A stretch of DNA of 64,000 nt from Bacteroidales bacterium (GCA_022653675.1 JALCST010000009.1:1-64000); one strand, 5' to 3'. Shown: positions 1 through 8,163, counted from the first letter of the stretch. Notes: generated by a model from the sequence alone, not told the origin. Made by a program: numbers and translations.

Positions 1-126
1 TTGCAAACGTTGTTGCATTGCTTCCGAAATCGTTGTACCATTGATTCCGAAAATGTTGCAGGGTTGCTTCCGAATTCGTTGCAATCCTCGTTTCTGAAAA
101 TGTTGCATTCTTCATTTCTGTTAACA
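1..126. repeat. Degenerate 23-24 nt tandem repeat array
   Basis: Five imperfect units lie end to end. The G of the core TTCCGAAAATGTTGCA-like motif falls at 26, 49, 72, 96 and 120, giving spacings of 23, 23, 24 and 24. Read on the minus strand the units give an 8-residue periodic peptide (CNIFRNED, CNEFGSNP, ...), but no start or stop frames it as a gene. The last unit (106-126) runs into the broken end of the ISL3 transposase remnant. Two further copies of its CATTCTTCATTTCTGTTAACA form occur at 691-718 and 816-843. The array may continue beyond the left window edge. Its role is unknown. Confidence 0.6.
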
Positions 127-537
127 GATGAGTTTGGAGATCCATGAACCTTTCCTGCCGGAGACTTCAAGGCTAAGCTGTGTCAGTTGTTCCTCCGCAC
201 GTCCCGTCCTCCTCGAATACCTGCGTATCCCGGAAGGCAATCGTTGTGAAAACACCTTTTTCTTACACCTTGGATTGGTACATACGAACTTCTTGATCTG
301 CAACTTTATGAAAACTTCTCTTGCACAAACCGGCAAATCCTGCAAAGTCCTGCAGTAAACGCTGTGAATCCTGTGGCTCCTTTTCCCGCACAAGGGACAT
401 GTGCCGTATTTCTCTTTTGTTTGAGCCATGATGATTATTCTTGACTCTTCAACATGCACGTCATTGATGATTATTCCGGGAAGTTGTAACAGGGTATTGA
501 AAAAGCAGTATTCGCTATTCTTGGCAAATCCATTCAT
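121..537 (-). pseudogene. Truncated ISL3-family transposase (N-terminal zinc ribbon only)
   Basis: The 138 residues carry a zinc-ribbon of the ISL3 transposase N-terminus: Cys47-x2-Cys50 and Cys86-x4-Cys91 around a basic stretch, followed by the start of the helix-turn-helix region. Full ISL3 transposases are about 400 aa or more and carry a DDE domain. None of that follows, because the frame stops (TAA at 121) exactly where the degenerate repeat begins. It is therefore a dead fragment. It lies downstream of the reverse-transcriptase cassette and marks the site as a place where mobile DNA has come and gone. The family call is from motif recognition; the truncation is seen directly. Confidence 0.75.
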
Positions 538-944
538 TTTATATCTAAATATCTGATTATAAATTACTTAAAGTTAAATATAATTTGTCGGATTTGCTAA
601 TGTTTCTACATATTATTTATCTGTTATCCAAATGTTTAACTGTGATTTTGCTTATCATTTCAATGATTCCCAATCTTCACCAAATTTGACGAAGAACCAT
701 TCTTCATTTCTGTTAACATTTATTCATTTTTCACCTTTTTATTCAGGTGAACGAGCTTCATTCTTAACCTTTTTAGGCTGGATTCTGTGGCAGACTATGC
801 TCCGGATTACGTAACGAAGAACCATTCTTAGTTTCTGTTAACAACATCGGGATTCAATGCAGACTATGTTCTGAATTATGCACTCGGAATACGCGGTTAT
901 CTGGTGGCTTAAGAACCACTAAGCAATAATCATGTACGACAAAC
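538..944. other. AT-rich intergenic stretch with short dispersed repeats
   Basis: No convincing gene is present. It holds two 28-nt copies of a motif (691-718 and 816-843, GAAGAACCATTCTT...GTTAACA) shared with the array at the left edge. It also holds a pair of 22-nt direct repeats at 790-811 and 859-880 beginning GCAGACTATG. Together these suggest decayed mobile DNA next to the reverse-transcriptase cassette. Confidence 0.5.
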
Positions 945-980
945 AAAAAAGAATGAAGTCCGACTCCCGAAACTCCATTC
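945..980 (-). terminator. Rho-independent terminator of the RT/ncRNA unit
   Basis: On the minus strand GAATGGAGT (980-972) pairs with ACTTCATTC (959-951) as a 9-bp stem with one G-T wobble. It is followed at once by six T residues (950-945). The position, about 110 nt past the stop of the second reverse transcriptase, closes the proposed non-coding RNA. Confidence 0.8.
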
Positions 981-1092
981 TATTAGGCGAGGCCTAAAAG
1001 GTCTTATGTAGAGCTATGTGTGTGAAAATACTGAAAGCCTTGCTGCTACACGTTACTCGAAAATTTTGAAGGATAGTAGCTACTAGTAGTTA
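945..1092 (-). ncRNA. Candidate DRT3-type ncRNA with an (AC)4 template loop
   Basis: The segment lies directly after the second reverse-transcriptase stop and ends in a strong terminator. On the minus strand it reads CACACACA at 1024-1017. This tract sits in the 27-nt loop (1041-1015) of a hairpin whose arms are TGTAGCAGC (1050-1042, one bulged C) and GCTCTACA (1014-1007). A second small hairpin, TAGGC-CTC-GCCTA, follows before the terminator stem. In the known DRT type 3 systems two RTs work with an ncRNA, and as I recall an AC-repeat in that RNA templates GT-repeat DNA. A short AC tract exposed in a loop at this place is what such an RNA should look like. The 5' end is not defined by the sequence and may lie within the RT gene. 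The RNA call is inference; the motif and hairpins are seen. Confidence 0.7.
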
Positions 1093-3243
1093 CTAAGTAT
1101 ATACCTCCTGCGAAACTTTCGCGCCCAATTCCTTTGTCAAGTCAATACCTGTCCACTTTGTAAACATGAACTTGTGTCGCCTAAAATATCGTTCTATGCA
1201 CATTTGCGCAGTTTTGTCTATATTCATGACTTTGCATATTTTTTTTCTATCGTTATGTATGAGATATGGACACGCCATCAAGTCAAGCGTGAGAATCATC
1301 AACTCTGCATCTTTCCTTGGGTCAGGCAACCCGCTATTCTCATATTTACTGTTAATTCCTTCTATTAGTATTTTTTTGTCCTTCTCAAATGTTTCTATAT
1401 TTCCGTAATAGTATAGCAGTATGATGATTGACAATGCATTAAGCTGAGACATGTCAATACTATTTCCATTTTCATCAGTAAAATACTTCTCCAATGATTC
1501 CGCATCAATACCGTATTGTTTTGGCATTGACTTTAGTGTAATCAGAAAATACAAAGTTTCTATCTGAGCGTCAACATCAAATGATGTGGTTTTAAAGACT
1601 ATTCCAATCTCGCTTTGAATTTTCTTAAACACCTCATCTCGGATGGCGAGTGAAAAACGCTTGATAATCTTTTTTTCTTTTTCTTCGTAGTTATTTCCCA
1701 GATAGATGATGATATTATTTAAGATATTCATCATTTTTAATGTCGTGTTTACACGCTTACAGTCAGAATACAGAAAAAATATAACGTCGAGCAAGCCTAT
1801 GAGATAACGAAGAAGCATTTTTTCCATTTGGAGCTTCTTTTTTCGGCAATCCTCCACATGTTCGCCTTTATCTATTGCTTTACAAAGCACATAGAATACA
1901 TTATCAAACTTTTTGAAAAGACGTTCCAGCTTTGTAGCTATCCCTGCAAGCGTATAGTTCATTATGTCTTTGCTATTTACGCCATTCTCAACCATCATAG
2001 ATTTGAACGCCCTGTTGAATTCTTTCGAATTTATATGGACAAAGTCTTTGCTCTCAAGAGCTTCTTTGATTTTTTGCTCATCAATATCAACCTCTTCGTC
2101 CTCTACTTCTGTCTCTGTTTCTTTTTCTGGCTGTGCCATTTCTTGAGGATTATGCATTTTAATAGAATCGGAAAGCAAAGCATCAATTTTGATTTTAGCC
2201 CTGGAAATTGACGTGATGAACGGTCTTTCTAAATCATCACTCTTCTCCTTACTGATACTCAGTTTATATTCATGAAGTAAGTCTTCGAAAGCACGCATCG
2301 CCACATCCAAGACTTTGCTATCATTATAGTAAAAAAATATGTCATCAACATATCGGTAACATTCATATTGTTCCTTCCACTTATAACCTGCATCTAGTAA
2401 TACCTTGGCAACACGCTTATCAACATATTGAAGGATAGTTTCTGCAAATATTCTGGAGAACTCAGGACCAATAACGATTCCATTGGTTTCGTTATAGTTC
2501 ATGCGTTGCATGATGCTATCCCACGCATCACCAAACGATTTACTATTTTTATACTGTTTTTTATATTCATACTTGCCACCACAAATAGCCCATGCTATAG
2601 AATGTGTATATATACTGTCGAAACAGCTCTGAATGTCGGATTTATGCAGATGAGCAAATCTTTTCTCGGCATTCTGATACCGATAGTCCTCGTAGAATTT
2701 ATAAATATTGGAATATTCCTTGTAGCTGAAATATGTTTTCAGGTTTTCATATTCATTAAAGAACAGTTCCAGTTTATCCATTTTTTTACCCAACAAAGTG
2801 TGATGTAATCTATCTTTATAATAGAAGAAACATGCCACACTCTTTGGATGCCGCAAGGAGAACCGATCTTGATCGCAATAGTAGAGCATCAAACTCTTAT
2901 ACTTTTCATAAAAAGAAATCATTTCTATCTGATTCACAGGGTGAATCAATGCAAGGCGCCGTAACCTGTTGGGTTTATGTTGAATCTTGTATAAGAAAGG
3001 TATGCTAACCGTATTGCGCTTTTCTCTATCCAAATTAACATGATTTATTGTCAATGTTTTCAAGTCTACTGATAGATATGGTCCAAACATAAAATTGAGT
3101 ACCGCAAGTGCATCCTTATTGATATCTTTTTTCCAATACAATTCATCTTCTTTCAGTTCGATGCTATTGCTGACAAGAAAACAATAGAAGTAGCGATTGC
3201 TGAAAATCACCGGCAGCTCGTATGGAAGAACGTCAGATAGCAA
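1093..3243 (-). CDS. Defence-type reverse transcriptase, second RT of pair (UG8/Drt3b-like)
   Basis: Numbering is from the TTG at 3243. RT motif A is Asp203 in SDIQSCFDSIYTHS, motif B is GIVIGPEFSRIFAE near 255-268, and the catalytic YVDD is at 298-301. A long helical C-terminal half (about 350-716) with an acidic linker follows, as in Abi/UG-type RTs. There is no maturase or endonuclease domain, which argues against a group II intron. It is downstream of another RT and upstream of the ncRNA candidate, which fits DRT type 3. Start problem: an ATG at 3295-3293 overlaps the upstream RT's stop (ATGA), but an A9 run (3281-3273) puts it one base out of frame. With A8 it would read MIRKRKKIRLKYKKERV and join this frame, giving about 733 aa. 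As sequenced, only TTG or an upstream non-ATG codon is in frame. The assignment to UG8/Drt3b rests on order and size. Confidence 0.85.
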   Translation of the reverse strand: MLSDVLPYELPVIFSNRYFYCFLVSNSIELKEDELYWKKDINKDALAVLNFMFGPYLSVDLKTLTINHVNLDREKRNTVSIPFLYKIQHKPNRLRRLALIHPVNQIEMISFYEKYKSLMLYYCDQDRFSLRHPKSVACFFYYKDRLHHTLLGKKMDKLELFFNEYENLKTYFSYKEYSNIYKFYEDYRYQNAEKRFAHLHKSDIQSCFDSIYTHSIAWAICGGKYEYKKQYKNSKSFGDAWDSIMQRMNYNETNGIVIGPEFSRIFAETILQYVDKRVAKVLLDAGYKWKEQYECYRYVDDIFFYYNDSKVLDVAMRAFEDLLHEYKLSISKEKSDDLERPFITSISRAKIKIDALLSDSIKMHNPQEMAQPEKETETEVEDEEVDIDEQKIKEALESKDFVHINSKEFNRAFKSMMVENGVNSKDIMNYTLAGIATKLERLFKKFDNVFYVLCKAIDKGEHVEDCRKKKLQMEKMLLRYLIGLLDVIFFLYSDCKRVNTTLKMMNILNNIIIYLGNNYEEKEKKIIKRFSLAIRDEVFKKIQSEIGIVFKTTSFDVDAQIETLYFLITLKSMPKQYGIDAESLEKYFTDENGNSIDMSQLNALSIIILLYYYGNIETFEKDKKILIEGINSKYENSGLPDPRKDAELMILTLDLMACPYLIHNDRKKICKVMNIDKTAQMCIERYFRRHKFMFTKWTGIDLTKELGAKVSQEVYT

Positions 3244-3291
3244 TACGCGCTCTTTCTTGTATTTCAGTCGTATTTTTTTTTCTCTTCCTTA

Positions 3292-4716
3292 TCATAGCCA
3301 GTTACTTATTTCTTTCAATCGTTTACTGTTGAACTTGAACATAATCCGTTCTTGCCAACGCCTTTTAAAGTCAATAGATTGAACTTTACCTTCAATTCTA
3401 TTAATATATTTTGTTCTATCAGATGTACCTTTTAGCACCTCGCTATATGGGGTAATGGATTTCGTTCGCAAATAACCAGTAAGATTTTCTAAATCTTCAA
3501 AGTCAGTCAGCAAGTCACTGCCATAATACAAACCAGCTTTTACCATCGCCTTAGACTTCGTCAACCGATAGTTACCAGATATTAGATTGAGGGAATCGAT
3601 CAAATCTTTTTCAGCCCGTTTAATGTCAAACATACTTACTTTCTCAAAATGATTAAAAGCTGCATCAATCTTTTTAGTGATTCGGTCAAACTTGTCATCC
3701 GACATTTTAAAGGTGGATACTAACTCTTTCATGGGTTGTTTTTTCATAAAAATCTTATAGCCCAGATATGTAACCTCTTGATCAGCAGTACTCGAATAGA
3801 AATTTATCAACTTACATTTCTTTTCAGTAGAATCATTATTCTTTAGTGCCAATCCATATTTCAGGAACAGGGTTTTCAAATCCTTGTAATACTGTAATAT
3901 TGTTTTCTTATCAGGCAGACCTACAAGAATCATGAATATGTCATCTACATAACGAACATAAAAAATAACTTCTTCTCTATTCTTTATTTGTTCATCTATG
4001 TCGTGCATGTATATCTCTGACAAGTATGAACTTATGCCAATGCCCCTCGGTACACCACAATCAGCTTTTATCTTTGTTGAATCTTTCTGATCGTTATACT
4101 CTTTCAGTATTCCATGAATCATCCCCTTAGTTTTGTTATTAACGAGATTGTTGTCATCTACCTTTTTTAGTAGAGGTACTTGCGGGATTGACTCGTAAAA
4201 TCCAGATATATCTGTTCGAATAATAAAGAGTGGTCGTGATGTGTTTAGTAAAAGCCTTACATTCGACATTATTTGATGCTTATTGGCTTGCTTCACATCG
4301 AATAAACCCCTTAATGAACGCTGTAAGTTCTTAATAGCATAGAAATTCACCCACATAGTCGTGTCAATTGTGAATATCTGTTTGTCATCTTTCACATAAT
4401 TACTCATCGGAAATGTAAAGTCCTTAACATTGGCAACTTCTGCATAACGGTTCAACTCAGCTATCAATTCCTCGTCACGCTTATTTTGCTTATCTTTTAT
4501 CTCTATGCGAATATTCTCAAGTTCTCCTAATTCGTCGGTTGTTCTGTCTGTCTTTTTTTTCTTGGTGATATCGTTCGCCTTATCTTTCAGTGTCTTCATT
4601 TCCATGACAATGCGCCTGTACGTCTCTGGCATTGCATCGAAGGCGATGTGTCCCTTACGGTTTTCTTCATTGAAAATCATAAGATAGTTCTCGGATGAAA
4701 AAGATTGATCGAACAT
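3292..4716 (-). CDS. Defence-type reverse transcriptase, first RT of pair (UG3/Drt3a-like)
   Basis: This 474-aa RT has motif A Asp169 (RTDISGFYESI), motif B GVPRGIGISSYLSE at 221-234 and catalytic YVDD at 256-259. All are intact, so polymerase activity is expected. Residues 35-90 are a charged, coiled-coil-like stretch. A thumb-like helical region follows to the C-terminus. No nuclease or maturase domain is present. It is the first gene of a minus-strand unit with the 716-aa RT and the ncRNA candidate. Two adjacent RTs of these sizes plus a small RNA is the layout of anti-phage DRT type 3, in which this RT would copy the RNA's AC tract. A 7-bp inverted repeat (TTAAGGA/TCCTTAA) lies in its leader around 4731-4757. 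Confidence 0.87.
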   Translation of the reverse strand: MFDQSFSSENYLMIFNEENRKGHIAFDAMPETYRRIVMEMKTLKDKANDITKKKKTDRTTDELGELENIRIEIKDKQNKRDEELIAELNRYAEVANVKDFTFPMSNYVKDDKQIFTIDTTMWVNFYAIKNLQRSLRGLFDVKQANKHQIMSNVRLLLNTSRPLFIIRTDISGFYESIPQVPLLKKVDDNNLVNNKTKGMIHGILKEYNDQKDSTKIKADCGVPRGIGISSYLSEIYMHDIDEQIKNREEVIFYVRYVDDIFMILVGLPDKKTILQYYKDLKTLFLKYGLALKNNDSTEKKCKLINFYSSTADQEVTYLGYKIFMKKQPMKELVSTFKMSDDKFDRITKKIDAAFNHFEKVSMFDIKRAEKDLIDSLNLISGNYRLTKSKAMVKAGLYYGSDLLTDFEDLENLTGYLRTKSITPYSEVLKGTSDRTKYINRIEGKVQSIDFKRRWQERIMFKFNSKRLKEISNWL

Positions 4717-4823
4717 AAATTATTAACATTTAAGGAGGATGTTACTCATTCCTTAATTTTCTTGTCATACGTGTTTTTTCTTGGCTTGTCTCCAGTTATG
4801 TAAATTTTGAAAAACTAATAAAA

Positions 4824-5081
4824 TCATTTGCACTCCTCATTTTTATTAAAATGAGGAGTCTTGTTATTATAATTTTTCATATATTCAATAATATGTTCTT
4901 CTTCCCATTTCTCGGTAACTTCTCTGGTCGTTTTGTCGCCGATAATATGCACGTGACCAAATTCTTTGTTTTGCTCGTGTTTCTTCTCTCTTCGATCCGG
5001 ATCATTTATAATTCCGATGTAAATAAATGGTCTAAAACGATGTCTTGTTAAAAGCAAATCTTTCTCCTTTATCTCGACCAA
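4824..5081 (-). CDS. Small hypothetical protein upstream of RT pair
   Basis: An 85-residue, strongly charged frame with no family I recognise. The only start in frame is TTG at 5081, directly after a stop; there is no ATG near the N-terminus. It lies on the same strand 107 nt before the first RT. It could be a small co-transcribed partner, the tail of a decayed gene, or a chance frame. A nearby ATG lies in another frame and gives only about 21 codons, so a frameshift is possible. Confidence 0.35.
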   Translation of the reverse strand: MVEIKEKDLLLTRHRFRPFIYIGIINDPDRREKKHEQNKEFGHVHIIGDKTTREVTEKWEEEHIIEYMKNYNNKTPHFNKNEECK

Positions 5082-5497
5082 TTATCCAACTGGACATTCG
5101 TTTCTCATAGTTTCTTTACCTCGTTTAAATTTTCAATAAAGGTAAAGAATTATTTATCAATGTTGTACGCGCTTAATACTCGTTTTGTCCAGAAGTATTA
5201 TTAATAATTCCGAAAAGAATATATACTGCCGATATGAAAATCGTGGGCAGCCATAAGTATTGATATTTATTGAGTTCATGATTGTAGCTCAGATTAGCAG
5301 GTTGCCCGCTTCGGCGCGGCGGGTGGATCCTATGCTGCGCGTAGCATTGGCTTAGCAAATCCCAACACACACTCCAAACCCGAGGTTTGGGTGCGAAAGT
5401 TGCGTTATATGCTTTGTGGAGCATTTTTGGTCTCCAAACCTCGGGTTTGTACTGCGTGGCTAAAAACATTTTGCTATTTCAGACAAAAGACACCTGA
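5082..5497. other. Intergenic stretch between RT cassette and ATPase remnant
   Basis: No intact gene is supported. The minus strand at 5173-5290 reads as a short hydrophobic peptide (about 20 apolar residues) that could be the end of a decayed membrane protein. A GC-rich segment at 5298-5350 holds short hairpins, including ATGCT...AGCAT. The first copy of the window's REP-like element is at 5374-5447. Confidence 0.4.
5374..5447. repeat. REP/BIME-like element, full unit (copy 1)
   Basis: A full unit of the dispersed family found 17 times between here and 32.7 kb. It consists of two 15-nt imperfect palindromes in opposite orientation (CAAACCCGAGGTTTG and CAAACCTCGGGTTTG; 6-bp stem, 3-nt centre). 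They are separated by about 45 nt of conserved spacer of the form gcgaaagttgcgttatac, then gctctgtggggcatttttggt. Most units end with tacagcg. The arrangement is that of bacterial interspersed mosaic elements. No REP-associated tyrosine transposase is in the window. Confidence 0.85.
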
Positions 5498-5866
5498 GAC
5501 GTGACCGAGCAAGGGAAATCGTTGCGGATATGCCAGGACTCGATGACCGTCAATCTTGCGTATCAGGCCAATGATCCGAGTGCCGGGATGTTTTTATGTG
5601 GTACCGGATTTCACGGAAAATGTCATTTATCGGAAACTTCTAAGTGATAAGTCGGATACGGAACCGGCAACCATAATTATGAAATAGATTTTTTGTTGGC
5701 AGGGGGGAATAAGATTTGTCCCGTGGAGGTGAAATCATCGAGTTATAAAACCCACACATCCCTGGATGCGTTCACTGCCAAATATTCTGGAAGGATCCTG
5801 AACAGATATCTTCTATACACAAAGGATTTGCGAAAAGACGGGGATCTTTTGTGTTTACCGGTTTAG
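5498..5866 (+). pseudogene. Broken DUF4143-family ATPase, C-terminal remnant
   Basis: Three frames carry successive pieces of one protein. First comes DVTEQGKSLRICQDSMTVNL and on to DPSAGM. A frame change then gives PDFTENVIYRKLLSDKSD. After another change the stretch NHNYEIDFLLAGGNKICPVE and on to PV-stop at 5866 follows. This is the ending of AAA/DUF4143 ATPases, whose C-terminal nuclease-like fold has the EIDF...EVKSS signature. The ATPase half is gone and the remainder has internal deletions. It is followed at once by a half REP-like element (5866-5880) and by a convergent intact ATPase of a related family. Confidence 0.75.
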
Positions 5867-5881
5867 GGTTTGTACAGCGGG

Positions 5882-7192
5882 CTAATCCCTCAAACAGCCT
5901 ATTGGAACGACATAAACTCCGTCATCCCTTCTGAAAGCATATTTCCCAACGGCGGTAAGTACCATCAGGAATGAAGGAGATTTCATTTTTGTCGTATCGA
6001 TTTTATTAGACAAGGTCAACAGCGTATTTACGCCGTCTTCTATAAGGCTGTCTCCTCCGAGCTTAATTTCGATCAACCCGTAGGAACCATTCCGAAGATG
6101 TACCACGGCATCGCATTCCAGATTGTCTTTATCGCGATAATGGTAGACTTTGCCATCCATGGCATCCGCGAAGACACGCAAGTCCCGTGCGCATAAAGTC
6201 TCGAAGATCAAACCGAATGTTTCCAAATCGTTGATCAGGTCATTCGGTCCGAGACCTAAGGCTGCGGTCGCTATGGACGGGTCGACGAAATACCTGTTAT
6301 CCGAGGTCCTGATTGCGGTTTTCGAACGAAGATTGGGATTCCAAGCCGACATATCTTCTATTACATATATTTTTTTGAGGGCTTTTATATAAGAACCGAC
6401 AGTATCTTCATTGAATGTAGACGACTCATTGGCTTTCATATCATCCCGAATCGTAGTCAATGGAGATTGGGCCCCCTGGTTCCTCGCATATGACCTTAAC
6501 AACCTCCGGACCTGTTCAGGATTCCTTTTGACATGGTCGGCTTCCGAAATGTCCGTTTCTGCCACGGCATCGACATAATCGAATGCTTGGTCTAATGCGA
6601 CGTCGCGTTCCATCGTCAATGTGTCCGGCCATCCGCCCCTACACGTAAGATATGCAATGTCTTTCAGGTCCAGGTCGCAAGTCGCGGCAATCTTTTCCGG
6701 AGATTGGAACAACTCCTTCAAACTGACGGATCCGTTCGAATCTCCAGATTCCCACAAGCTCATCGGACGCATGATAAGCCGGGCGATTCTTCCGGTACCG
6801 GAATGTTGAATAAGTCTTTCCTCTTCCTCCTTCTTATCGTGCATTACGACCGATCCTGTCAAGATAAAATGGCCGTGACCTTTACGATGGTCGACTTCAA
6901 ATCTGACGGCATCCCATAAAACAGGAGCTACTTGCCATTCGTCGATCAGACGCGGAGTAGGACCATCCAAGATTAAATGTGGGTTAACGTTTGCCAGCTT
7001 GATATTTTGTTCACGGCTGCCTGTATCGGCCATGTATAGCGCACTTTTAGCCACTTGTTCCGCTGTGGTCGTTTTCCCGCACCACTTTGGCCCTTTTATA
7101 AGAACAGCACCTTTGCCGGCAAGTTTCCTTTTAAGCAAGTCATCGGCTACTCTTGGTCTATAATCTTTCATATCAATTGATTTTGCAATCAA
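5882..7192 (-). CDS. AAA_14/DUF4143 ATP-binding protein
   Basis: A 436-aa protein with Walker A GPKWCGKT at 34-41, Walker B-like LIDEWQ at 82-87, and a sensor region with the MRPMSLWESG motif typical of the family. The C-terminal DUF4143 domain has an ECDAVVHLRNG...LIEIKLGG core near 355-375, resembling PD-(D/E)xK nuclease folds. Family members are common, multicopy, and of uncertain function; many sit in mobile or defence regions. It is about the same length as the protein at 29660-30934 and clearly a paralogue. Its 3' end abuts a REP-like half unit. The start ATG at 7192 is plausible, though MKDY at residue 8 is an alternative. Confidence 0.85.
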   Translation of the reverse strand: MIAKSIDMKDYRPRVADDLLKRKLAGKGAVLIKGPKWCGKTTTAEQVAKSALYMADTGSREQNIKLANVNPHLILDGPTPRLIDEWQVAPVLWDAVRFEVDHRKGHGHFILTGSVVMHDKKEEEERLIQHSGTGRIARLIMRPMSLWESGDSNGSVSLKELFQSPEKIAATCDLDLKDIAYLTCRGGWPDTLTMERDVALDQAFDYVDAVAETDISEADHVKRNPEQVRRLLRSYARNQGAQSPLTTIRDDMKANESSTFNEDTVGSYIKALKKIYVIEDMSAWNPNLRSKTAIRTSDNRYFVDPSIATAALGLGPNDLINDLETFGLIFETLCARDLRVFADAMDGKVYHYRDKDNLECDAVVHLRNGSYGLIEIKLGGDSLIEDGVNTLLTLSNKIDTTKMKSPSFLMVLTAVGKYAFRRDDGVYVVPIGCLRD

Positions 7193-7287
7193 AGGTACAA
7201 CTTGTTTTGGATAATTCGGCGAGTTGGCGCGATTTTGTTCGGCCGATTGGCTAAAAGTCGTTCGGCGAGTTGGCGGTTTTTCACCTG

Positions 7288-7302
7288 CAAACCTCGGGTT
7301 TG
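7288..7302. repeat. REP-like single palindrome (copy 2)
   Basis: An isolated CAAACCTCGGGTTTG followed by gtacag, between the ATPase promoter side and the SecB-like gene's 3' side. Just upstream a 15-nt direct repeat TTCGGCGAGTTGGCG occurs twice (7215-7229 and 7261-7275). Confidence 0.7.
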
Positions 7303-7327
7303 TACAGGCCAGGGGCGGGGAGGTACT

Positions 7328-7801
7328 CTATTTTTTTGACGAAAGATTGTTGCTCAAGGTAGTCGCATCGATAATTGGTAGCGGATATTTAGAAAGATTG
7401 GTTCCTGCAGTCTTAACTACGAGAATTCCGCGCATGGTTCCGACGGCGACGTTCAGCAAATGCGGCATGATATCGTTGATTGTCATGTTGCCGTCATCGT
7501 TTTTTACAACGAATGAGGAAAGATTCTTGACCTCGAAAGAAAAGCGATAGACGCTTTCGAGGATAGGTTCCTCTTTGAGAACATATCTTACTCCGAAGGA
7601 AATATCAATAATATTTGTCTCAGTGTTCGGAGAAACCCTATTGGAAAACTCAAGTTGGAGATCTTCCGGGGCCGTAGTGCCGTCGCACTTGTTTGCAGCC
7701 ATCATGAATTTCTCTTCATTGACTGACAGCAGCCGCATTTCAATATTATTATTTGATTTTGCCATATCTAATTGGTTAGTTTTTGCAAGTTTGTTTTCCA
7801 T
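7328..7801 (-). CDS. SecB-like chaperone of a toxin-antitoxin-chaperone module
   Basis: 157 aa from the ATG at 7801; the ATG at 7765 (MAKSNNN, 145 aa) is more likely, as it starts 2 nt past the antitoxin stop instead of overlapping it by 34 nt. The C-terminal half (MPHLLNVAVGTMRGILVVKT through KYPLPIIDATTL) matches the SecB signature of a helix with conserved RG followed by a (L/F)P-I strand. The rest is beta-rich. In TAC systems a SecB-like protein holds an unstable antitoxin through its C-terminal addiction segment, and loss of the chaperone frees the toxin. It is third in the order toxin, antitoxin, chaperone. The housekeeping SecB role is less likely given this context. Confidence 0.75.
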   Translation of the reverse strand: MENKLAKTNQLDMAKSNNNIEMRLLSVNEEKFMMAANKCDGTTAPEDLQLEFSNRVSPNTETNIIDISFGVRYVLKEEPILESVYRFSFEVKNLSSFVVKNDDGNMTINDIMPHLLNVAVGTMRGILVVKTAGTNLSKYPLPIIDATTLSNNLSSKK

Positions 7802-8163
7802 GAATCATAGTTCGATGCGCTGTAACGGCTTGCTTCTTCGTTATTCAAAATGGAAAATGGGTTGACGTTGATAAAAATAGCATTATCCTGGTGGCGTTGT
7901 TTGACAACTTCGACGATCGGTTCGCCAAGAACGGTTTGGATCTTGGCAAGAGTCTTTGTGGTAAAACCGTGATCTCCAGTCAACCACCTGGAAATTTCGG
8001 ATTCTTTTTTACCCATAAGAGTTGCAAATTCTCGTTGTGTCATATTTTTTGCCTTGAGACTGTCATAGATCTTATTGGCTATGTCAATATTAAGACCTGC
8101 TTCCTCCTTGATTTCGGAAGAAACGTTTGCAAGACATTTTTCAAATAGGGCATTCTTTTTCAT
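7768..8163 (-). CDS. XRE-family antitoxin with chaperone-addiction-like tail
   Basis: 131 aa with a helix-turn-helix XRE domain at about 25-75 (MTQREFATLMGKKESEISRW is the recognition part). Residues 95-131 form an extra tail rich in N, S and aromatic residues (PFSILNNEEASRYSASNYDS then W). In toxin-antitoxin-chaperone systems the antitoxin carries such a tail, which the SecB-like chaperone binds. It lies 7 nt after the toxin gene and overlaps or abuts the chaperone gene. It should repress the operon as well as neutralise the toxin. HTH call is firm; the tail's role is inferred from neighbours. Confidence 0.82.
   Translation of the reverse strand: MKKNALFEKCLANVSSEIKEEAGLNIDIANKIYDSLKAKNMTQREFATLMGKKESEISRWLTGDHGFTTKTLAKIQTVLGEPIVEVVKQRHQDNAIFINVNPFSILNNEEASRYSASNYDSWKTNLQKLTN

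Noticed and set aside
1093-4716. Group II intron, retron or diversity-generating retroelement as explanation for the RTs
   Set aside because: No maturase X or HNH domain, no intron ends, no template/variable repeat pair with A-biased changes, and two different RTs in tandem.
5173-5469. 98-aa minus-strand gene
   Set aside because: Its N-terminal half is translated REP-like repeat and hairpin DNA; only the apolar end could be a relic.
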